A stretch of 64,000 nt of DNA from Megamerina dolium (taxonomy: Eukaryota > Arthropoda > Insecta > Diptera > Megamerinidae), in the NCBI GenBank assembly GCA_963854835.1, contig OY978527.1:36494540-36558539 (forward strand), given 5' to 3'. Below are positions 56,181-64,000 of this stretch, piece by piece. Position 1 is the stretch's first letter. Every line of letters starts with the position of its first letter. Position numbers and translations under genes: made by a program. The notes beneath the pieces are model-generated. The model saw only the letters and a list, made by a program, of their open reading frames with translations, was not told where the DNA came from and made no database searches.

Positions 56181-58049
56181 GAGAACATTTTACTTTTTTA
56201 CATTTTGTGCAATATATTTTAGCTATCAGCACAAATGAAACTAATAAAATATGTATTAACAGTATTTTTATAACAATTCATTTTAACGCCAGAATATGGT
56301 TGTAGAACTTAAATTGGTTGAAAGTACATTACAAGTTCAGTTGTTTGCTTTCAAGTTGTAACAGAGATAGAGACCCTTCCTTGGCTACACCACTGCTTCA
56401 TTTGTATGTAGAAACGTAGTATATAAAAATAGCTGATTGACTTGAGTTTAGTGAATAATTATAAAATTTTCATTTTGTAAAATTATGTGATGACAGCAGC
56501 TATCCAAAACATGCACAATATCATCGTGTACAGAAGTAGCAATGTGTTTTCTTATGTTTAATTTCATTTCACCTGAGAAAAGTACATGAGGTTCGTACAA
56601 CGTAACGCACAATGAGTAAAGTACACACACATTGATCAATGAGTAGGGCGCTGTTTTAATAGGTTTTGCCGACAAAGTCGTTTAGATGATGGTGGCTATG
56701 TAGTACAGTTGTTAGGTAAATAAGTACACATATTTACAACATGCCTTGCATGTTCCTGCACAATTTCATGTTTCACTTGCAGCTACAATAATAATATTTG
56801 GCAATGTCAGAGAAAGCAACAACTGCAATATTTAAATTTTGATATACAATATGTATAATATAATAGTTATAGTGTGATGGCTGGCGCTTTAAAAAGTTTC
56901 CGTAACTTAACAAGTACTAATTTTTTTTGCAAAGAAAAAAGCCAAATATTGAAAAGTTATCGGTAACTCTTGCGAAAATTAAAAATTGCTATAAGCAAGA
57001 TTTTTTTTTTCTGGCATACGGTGATGAGATGGGTTTAATAATATGCTATTCCAATTTTCTCTAGTGTCGTTGTTGCGGTTAAATTTTGTCCAATTTAATG
57101 CTAATAATGTTGCCTGTTACTGAAGCTTGGAAAATTTAAGAAAATTCACAAGAACACTGTATGCGTAGGTGTAATGTTTTTTTTTCCCCAAATCAGCTTT
57201 GCAACAGCAGCATTCTTCCAACAATCACTCACCTTATTCCCTCATTTTTGCATGCAGACTCTTCAGAGTAAATACAAATTTTGTTTCAATTGTAATTGTT
57301 GATTGATATGTTGCTGCTGTTTGATGATGATGATGAGTGCGAGTGTGTGTTTTGATTACTTCATTGATTTATTATTTGGTTGATTTTGCATGCTAATTGG
57401 TATTTAATTAATGAATATGTCATTTTCAAACGTTTACAAATGAGTCCTTTGAGAATGTTGTGATGAAATAAATATTGTTTCTTTGTTTCACATTCATTTT
57501 TGTAGATGAAGAATTTGCAGATGCTGTTTAGTATCAAATGTGCAAATTTCAAAATAGAAAATAAATAATAAAAAAGATCCAAATTAACAAGTATAAATGA
57601 CTAGGACCATATTTTGATTTTCTGGTTGTTGATTAAATGTGAAGTAAACAAGACGATTTGTAAACCCACTTCCAATAATTTTAGTTAATTTTTTTCTTTT
57701 TGTATTGCCTTTTTTTTTTATTTATATGCAAGGATAGAAAATTGTGCTAAACACGAACTAAATCTTCTCATTTTTATCGGACAGTCTCTCGACATGATTT
57801 TTTTTTCTGGATTTTTTTTTTTTATGTCTACAGGTTAGATCGTTGCCCGAGTGCTACTGGTCTTAACAGAGGAGTTTTTCTATAATCTAATATTGACGTA
57901 TAATACTGAGAAATTTGATGAGATCATTTTAATTTAGGTCATATTTCTTGGTTATGCTATAGCAATAACACTATTGTTATTTCGAGAATTCGATTTTTAC
58001 ACTTTCTCACATTTTTTTACAACAAAGAAAAAAAAAAAACAAATATGGG
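56181..58049. other. AT-rich DNA without recognisable gene
   Basis: T-runs at 57001..57009, 57178..57186 and 57800..57830; (GAT)n near 57323..57334. No exon recognised. Confidence 0.5.
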
Positions 58050-58348
58050 CATCAAACGTCAGCCAGTGGCACTGTGTCCATTTCTGAACTATTGTGCCAT
58101 ACCTTTGAATTGTTTCCTCCAATTTTATCAATCAGGTCCATAGGGCTTATTTGCATCCCCTCCTTTGCCAATCTGTATATGTCGTCATTACCCTCAAACC
58201 TATAGTGTGCTGGAATCCAGTGTAGTATTCTATTACTTGATTCCTTGTACAAAGATTTTATATGATATTTATTGTTTCCCAGACAATTTTAGAGTTTATT
58301 GCCTTTTTGGTCAGTGCCTTAATTGCTGCCTGACTAACTGACGTTATA
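58050..58348 (-). pseudogene. LINE RNase H, distal part (left of mariner)
   Basis: Minus strand: VSQAAIKALTKKAINSKIVW, and after a frame change SSNRILHWIPAHYRFEGNDD and LAKEGMQISPMDLID. These are the central and final RNase H motifs of LOA/I-type LINEs (SDSQAAIKAL, WxPGHxxxxGN). It continues from the first part at 59117..59330 across a mariner insertion. The catalytic Asp of the DSQ motif is changed (VSQ). Confidence 0.75.
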
Positions 58349-59116
58349 ACGGGTGTTTTTTTTGCTGCGAAAGATTTTCCGATAGAGATATTTATGGTTT
58401 GACAGATGAGAATTGTCAAACTGTGTTGACATTACTGTTCAGTAAAATTTGGCATTTCGTCATGAATCGTTTAACGCCAGAACAACGCTTCCAAATTGTA
58501 GTTTTATTTTCAAAAAAATAATCTTTTCGCGAAGTTCATAGATGAAATGGAGCGAAGACAATCCTCAAACTGTCATTGAATCACCATTACATCCACTAAA
58601 ATTGACTGTTTGGTGTGGTTTACACGCAGCGGCATCATCGGTCCTTATTTTTTTCAAAATGAGTTGCCACTGCAGTGAATGGCTAGCTCAATAGATCTAT
58701 GCTTCCACAAATTTATCATCTAAACATCATCGATATTTGGTTCAACAAGATGAGGCTACATGCCATACAGCGCGTGCAACAATCGAGTTATTGCAAAATC
58801 AATTTGGCGCAAATTTTCTTTGCAGAGGCGGTCTTGTAAACTGGCCTCATCGTTCGTGCGATATAACGCCTCTTGACTATCTCAAGCCACCATTGACGAA
58901 ATACGGCCACATTTTTTGGAAAGAATGGTTAAAAATTGGACTGATCGAATGGAACATGCAAGTCGTAGCCGTGGTGGACATATGCGTGAAATTATATTTA
59001 AAAAATAAATGGCATGAAATTATCTAATAGATTAATATAAAAAAATATTTTTCTTCCAATAATGTTTCTTTGTTTTATTTTGGTTCAAAATTCTCAATTT
59101 CTTAAAAAACACCCGA
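58349..59116 (+). mobile_element. Mariner-like element inserted in LINE RNase H
   Basis: The ends are short inverted repeats ACGGGTGTTTTTT / AAAAAACACCCGA (about 12 bases), flanked by TA (58347..58348 and 59117..59118). Length 768 bases. The plus strand has transposase remnants. LINE RNase H words join across it (KEQETKTN on one side, VSQAAIKAL on the other), which fixes the order: LINE first, mariner later. Confidence 0.82.
58462..59025 (+). pseudogene. Mariner-like transposase remnant
   Basis: MNRLTPEQRFQIV (N-terminus, near 58461) is followed after a deletion by PLKLTVWCGLHAA-like words and GPYFFQ (58595..58655). VQQDEATCHTARATIELLQN (second catalytic Asp; 58737 on), VNWPHRSCDITPLDYLK (third acidic position region), then HMQVVAVVDI-like decayed end. 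The first Asp block is lost. Related to 52195..52539. Confidence 0.78.
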
Positions 59117-59330
59117 TAATTTGTTTTTGTTTCTTGTTCCTTGACACAGAATGAATCTGGTGCAGACATAAATGGCATATATTTTGGCTTGAAAGACCAT
59201 TGCCATTCCTCCAAGACTGATCGACAATTGAAGCTCAGGACAGTATATCCCAACTCCAGCACCTTCTTTAGTCTGAGACCCATCAGTGTACCGGACAATG
59301 TCCTCACAGGTTGGATTTTCAATTGTTGAA
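59117..59330 (-). pseudogene. LINE RNase H, proximal part (right of mariner)
   Basis: Minus strand, from 59325: ENPTCEDIVRYTDGSQTKEG and AGVGIYCPELQLSISL, then VFQAKIYAI. DGS is the first catalytic Asp of RNase H and QAKIYAI matches the QAEVxAI catalytic Glu region, with Lys instead of Glu. Near the mariner edge the words KEQETKTN appear in another frame. Confidence 0.75.
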
Positions 59331-60510
59331 ATAACTCTAAAATCTATTGTTAATTTACGAATTTTATTGATGTTAGCAATTAATTAAAATCGAAGTCTTC
59401 ATTTCAATTAAACAATCATAAAACATTTGAACGTTTCTTCAAAGTGTTTTATTTCTTTGAAGAATTTCAATATTAGCAAAATGTTTTTCACCATTTTTAC
59501 GTATTTAAAATATCGGTATTAATATTGAATCATTGTTATTTTTAGTTTTGTTAATAATTCAATACACAAAAAGAAAAGAAGGAATAACAAAAAGAAAAGT
59601 GCTGAAGCCCATAAAATTAACAATCTGCTATGTGAAGGCTAATTACACAATATATACAATATATTCTAAATTTAGAAATGCTTACAATTTCAGTAATTAA
59701 ATGTTTATGATCCTTAATTTTGATTATTCAATTGTTCTCATTTTTTAAGCACAAAATTGGAAAAATTTGTTTATAGAGAATTTGTGTAATTTGTAAATTT
59801 AGCCCATTTTAAATTGCCACTAGAGTTTAGGTAGGTCAGAATATAATAACGGTAGACATAAGATTAGATTGCATTCGACAGTGAATAATTTCAGTTAAAG
59901 TTATTGGAAAGTGGATGAGCGTTGAAAGACGTTGCGTGTTGTCCATACTTAATAAATATGATTTTAAGTACTCATTTGATGAACATCTAAAAAAAAAAAA
60001 AATTTGAGTTCGAAATCATATTAAATGAAGTTCTTTGCCATTTACTTAAATGTCGAAATGTCAAGCTAACACAAACAAATAAAATTCAAAATTAAATTGA
60101 AAATGTGCAACATGTAAGTACATATTACTTTATACAGTGTCAACTGTGTATGTCGTATGTGTCTCTTCAGCACAGTTCAGCCAGCTAAATAAATACTTCA
60201 AATATTTGCATTTTGTCTTTATTTGTTTGTTTAAATTCTTTTGTGTGTGTTGTTGACGTTGTAGTTTTTTTCCCCATTGAACATGCTTTATAGCTTTAAA
60301 ACGGATGTAATTATTCTCTGTGATGGTGACAATATGTTGTGTATTTCACTTGCCTTTTATGCTCTGCACTTCACGGCGAGGGTAGATTCATTTCAGTCAG
60401 ATTTTTGAAATATGGAAAATCATCAATCTGGGGCAATCTGGGTCAAGTTTAAGTAATGCGTAGTATTAACTACTAATATTTTCCTTTATCTTAACCTGGG
60501 ACAATAATAT
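59331..60510. other. AT-rich DNA without recognisable gene
   Basis: Nothing recognisable beyond A/T runs (for example 59989..60001). Confidence 0.5.
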
Positions 60511-60511
60511 T

Positions 60512-61262
60512 TGCTAAGAGGATTGGCATCTTCGTGTTAAATAATTCTGTTGAGATTGAGAGATCCCATTGTCTACGCTTCCCACGTGGCCAGGAACCCA
60601 CATCAGCGCCAAATTATTATGTCTTCCGACATAATTTAGCCTTGATTTGCAGAACTCCACTATCTTGGAAATGGTGATAGGGTTGTCCAGCCTGACTGTT
60701 ACTGCAGACACAAATAGACTGGCCTTTAACCCTCTTGTCCACGATATAATCTATCTCCTTCTGTATTGCATACACCTCTGCCTGAAAGACAGATGCATAC
60801 ATACCAAGGGGAAAGAACAGTTGAGCTCCGACAGTTTCCACGAAGACAGAACCAGAGCAAGAACCTTCTTCAGTCCTGGAGCCATCAATGGAAATGCGGA
60901 TCCAAAATCTACCGGATTCAGTCTTAGGGTCTGACCAGGAGCTAGCCGCAGGTAGATCTACTTTATACCGATTTTCTAGTACGATCGTAGACGGTCTGGA
61001 GCCCCAGGGCATAGACAGAGCTAAAAAGTTCACGCCTTTGCCACTGCTATCCAGAGCCGGAATAGGGCCGTACCAGTGTCCGTTGTGAATCAACCTATAG
61101 ATGGCCTTTATGGCCTCTCCTCTGACGAAAACATTAAGTGGAGGAAGATACATCATAGCATCAAGAGCTGGGCCAGATGTGGTAGGGAAGGCCCCAGTAA
61201 CCTTGATAAGGTTCTCTTCACTTCCACAAGGGATAGTCAACTCATCCAGGCTACCTATACAT
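60512..61262 (-). pseudogene. LINE: end of reverse transcriptase and RNase H
   Basis: Minus strand, 61240 downward: KVTGAFPTTSGPALDAMMYL and PPLNVFVRGEAIKAIYRL (the connection between RT and RNase H in LOA/I-type LINEs), then ISIDGSRTEEGSCSGSVF (DGS catalytic Asp), VFQAEVYAIQKEID (catalytic Glu), CVCSNSQAG (SDSQA motif with Asp to Asn), and in the next frame LALMWVPGHVGSVDNG (last His/Asp region). Frameshift near 60640. The RT and the zinc-binding C-terminus are absent. Confidence 0.8.
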
Positions 61263-62061
61263 AAGAGATGATTGGTCTCTTAGTCGACTTAAAAATGGCC
61301 GTGATTCAACCACTATTTTATATACTTCTCATAGAATATCCTTTTAGATGCAGGGTGTAATTGAATTAGTATAGACCGACTGCAATACATTTATTCATTC
61401 TTTTTTGTTCTCTTGGTTTCGAATTGGATTGAATTTGGCCATATCACATAAATGCTCGTGCTGTGACAGAAGGATGGAGACAAATGTTTACAAATTGTAT
61501 GGAGAATCAATGTAATTATTTTAATGACAATTGTACCACGGTGTATTGTGGTTTTCATTGTCTTTAATTTTTTTTTGCGTTTTTTTTGTTACCAAGCAAT
61601 TTTTCTATTTTCTTTTACTCCCTGGAGTATGAGAGATATCAATTTGTGAAAGAATGTAAAAATAAATAACGATATCTTGTTAAAATGATTTTTTAAGTAC
61701 GTTTAAATAGTCTATTTTAGCGAGAGATTGCAAAGAGTAGACAAACTGACAGCGGAATTTAATTTCGTGTAATTATGTATTAAATTGTTAATTAATTTGT
61801 TAAAATGTATAGGCGTTAAGTATACTTTGAATATTTGTTAAAAATATTATAATTTATACCCAACATTTGTTCTAGAAAATTTGAATTCACTCAGATAGAT
61901 TTTGAATTTGGAAACTCTCTCATATCTGGGGCATCGAGCTCTCGGGCTCACTTAAAAGTGTTGTCATTTGCAATCAGAAATAATATACGAATTGAATTTT
62001 AAATGTTTAAATAAATAAATTTACTACCGTAAATACATGCAAGTACATACATGTGTATTTT
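61263..62061. other. AT-rich DNA without recognisable gene
   Basis: No feature seen. Confidence 0.5.
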
Positions 62062-62196
62062 TATACCCTGCATAATGCAATATGCATGGTATATTCATTT
62101 CGGTCAGATGTTTGTGTCCACTTGAAGGAATCTCCGGAGATATAGACATAGATATATATTCGTGATCAGCGTCGATTAAATTTTCGATTTAACGAT

Positions 62197-62255
62197 GTCC
62201 GTCCGTCCGTCCGTCCGTCCGTCCGTCCGTCCGTCCGTCCGTCCGTCTGTCTGTC
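62197..62255 (+). repeat. (GTCC)n microsatellite
   Basis: About 13 perfect GTCC units, ending in GTCTGTCTGTC. It is part of the element at 62062..63925. Confidence 0.95.
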
Positions 62256-62583
62256 ACCTGGCTGGTTCGCACGATAACTTGAGTAAATATTGAGCTATTT
62301 CGATGAAATTTGGCATAAGTAATCTATGATCCAAGGGTACGGAGGGGATTGATATTGGGCATGATCGGTCAATAACCACGCCCACACCAAGCATTCAAAG
62401 CGACTAACCTCGAAATTTTCAAAATCTTTAACTTGCTATAACTCACATAATATAGCACTTGGGACAACAATATTTGGCACATAGACTTATATTATACTAC
62501 TCTATAACCTCGCCAAAAGTGGTTGAGCCACGCCTACTTTTTAGCGTAGCTCTCATACAAAGTGTCTGTACTTCTTTAAAATT

Positions 62584-63775
62584 GAAACAGCTGTAACTTC
62601 TACAATCTTCTGTCCAGAATAACCATAATTGACACTTAGATTAACATGGTAGTCGGAAATAATATGGCAGAAAATCAGTGTGCCACGCCCACTCCTTTTT
62701 GGGTCTCCCATACAAAGTTGCGGAAATTAAAAAAAATGTTACCGGTTATAACTTGCAAACTATTCAGCGTAGAATAACGAGATTTAAGGTGTGGATTAGT
62801 ATTGTACAAGCAACTAGACTCACTTGAAATGGGCGCACCACGCCCACTGTTTATTGTAGCCTCCATAGAAATTTTAAATTGAAACAGCTGTAACTTCGTC
62901 AATCTTCTGCCTAAAATAACCATAATTGACACTTAGATTAATATCGTAGTCGGCAAAAATGTGGCAGGTAATCAGTGTGCCACGCCCACTACTTCATGAG
63001 TCTCCCATACAAAGTCAAGGGAATTAAACTAAAACTTTTAAGCTCCATAACTTACAAACCATTTAGCGTAGGACAACGAGATTTAAGGTATGGATTAGTA
63101 TTGTACGAGCAACTAGGCTCACAGAAAATGGGCGCACCACGCCCACTGTTTATCGTAGCCGCCATACAAATTTTAAATTGAAACAGCTGTAACTTCGGCA
63201 ATCTTCTGCCTAAAATAACCATAATTGACACTTAGATTAATATCGTAGTCGGCAAAAATGTGGCAGGTAATCAGTGTGCCACGCCCACTACTTCATGAGT
63301 CTCCCATACAAAGTCAAGGGAATTAAACTAAAACTTTTAAGCTCCATAACTTACAAACCATTTAGCGTAGGACAACGAGATTTAAGGTATGGATTAGTAT
63401 TGTACGAGCAACTTGGCTCACAGAAAATGGGCGCACCACGCCCACTGTTTATTGTAGCTCCCATACAAATTTTAAATTGAAACAGCTGTAACTTCGGCAA
63501 TCTTCTGTCTAGAATAACCATAATGGACACTTAGGTTAATATGGTAGTCGGAAATAATCTGGCAAAAAATCAGCGTACCACGCCCACTTCTTATTGGGGC
63601 TCACATACAAAGTTGAGGAAATTAAACAAAAATGTTAACCACCATAACTTAGAAACTATTCAACGTAGGACACCAAATTTAAGGTGTGGATTAACGTTGA
63701 AAAATTAATTGGATTTACTAGAAAGTGTTAAGCCACGCCCACTTTTATATAGCTCCCATACTAAGCCTCGGAATT
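62584..63775. repeat. Four tandem units of about 299 bases
   Basis: Unit starts (GAAACAGCTGTAACTTC) are at 62584, 62881, 63180 and 63479, spacing 297, 299 and 299. Units 2 (62881..63179) and 3 (63180..63478) are almost identical; differences are seen at only a few bases (for example CTTCGTCA/CTTCGGCA and AACTAGGC/AACTTGGC). Units 1 and 4 are clearly more diverged. Two identical-looking open frames (62975.. and 63274..) are a by-product of this duplication. Confidence 0.9.
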
Positions 63776-64000
63776 ATCTTAAAATCCTTTTACTTCGTCA
63801 AAGTCAACCATATTTCGGGTGTAAATTAGTAGTATATGCAAAAATTGTTTCTCGAAAAGTGGAAATAAAAGAAAAGTTGGATATTCGAGTAAACTTTTTA
63901 TATATAAATCTACATATGCAGGGTATAGTTTGGTCGGCCCCAGCCGACTGTAAGGAGATTTTTTCATTTAAATCAAGTACATAAATTATCGAAATTAATT

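Larger units (their letters stand above)
62062..63925. repeat. Repeat element with (GTCC)n and ~299-bp tandem units, TATACCCTGCATA ends
   Basis: The left end has TATACCCTGCATA (62062..) and the right end its inverse, TATGCAGGGTATA (~63913..63925). Next comes a (GTCC)n run, then a non-coding series of units, each with GAAACAGCTGTAACTTC, CCACGCCCAC (twice per unit) and CCCATACAAA. Units start at 62584, 62881, 63180 and 63479. No frame has coding character. Fly genomes have many dispersed elements of this style (GTCC/GTCT microsatellite plus CCACGCCCAC); I cannot name the family securely. Confidence 0.75.

Noticed and set aside
62197..62255. CRISPR-like array
   Set aside because: Perfect 4-base tandem units without spacers; a microsatellite in a eukaryotic genome.
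62975..63480. Two near-identical small genes (62975..63181 and 63274..63480)
   Set aside because: They are the same frame in adjacent ~299-bp tandem repeat units of a non-coding element; unit boundaries do not respect the frames.

Overview
The window looks like intronic DNA of a higher fly (Diptera, Schizophora). A tephritid fruit fly is my guess, but the sequence alone does not prove it. Only two pieces of ordinary host gene are supported. They are adjacent minus-strand exons at 25607..25708 and 25774..25923 of a netrin gene: the third laminin-type EGF repeat and the start of the linker before the C-terminal NTR domain. No other netrin exon is recognisable, so both flanks are probably very long introns, more than 25 kb on the 3' side and more than 38 kb on the 5' side.

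Nearly everything else recognisable is transposable-element DNA of different ages in AT-rich background. Four groups dominate. (1) RTE-type LINEs with a very short 3' UTR and a (TAAG)n tail: an almost intact 5'-truncated copy at 34841..36937, a second at 48889..50292, a decayed long copy at 53690..56180, and fragments at 5615, 9555, 26925, 28220, 39372 and 46762. (2) RNase H-bearing LINEs of LOA/I type, all fragments. (3) A 5'-truncated R1-clade LINE with an open reverse transcriptase frame at 14352..16687, inserted in a (CA)n microsatellite with a clear target-site duplication. (4) Tc1/mariner DNA transposons: an IR/DR-type Tc1 element at 3963..5612 with one frameshift, and about a dozen internally deleted or decayed mariners, several with intact terminal inverted repeats and TA duplications.

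A tRNA-derived SINE occurs at least six times. Its tail resembles the 3' UTR of the RNase H-bearing LINE, the usual sign that a SINE borrows a partner LINE's machinery. Two of these SINEs carry insertions of two unrelated LINEs at the same internal sequence (CCTTCTAATACTG), in opposite orientation relative to the SINE. I regard that as the most interesting observation here.

Layout: 1-9.8 kb, LINE, SINE, Tc1 and RTE mosaic; 10-14 kb, mariner remains and AT-rich DNA; 14.3-16.7 kb, R1-clade LINE; 17-25.2 kb, mariner, LINE and SINE nests; 25.6-25.9 kb, netrin exons; 27-32 kb, RTE and mariner; 34.5-37 kb, RTE inside a SINE; 39-46.7 kb, mariner cluster; 48.8-56 kb, two RTE copies and a mariner; 58-61.3 kb, LINE interrupted by a mariner; 62-64 kb, a repeat element with a (GTCC)n run and ~299-bp tandem units. 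I found no CRISPR array, no independent tRNA or rRNA gene and no operon, and nothing supports a new host defence or metabolic system.
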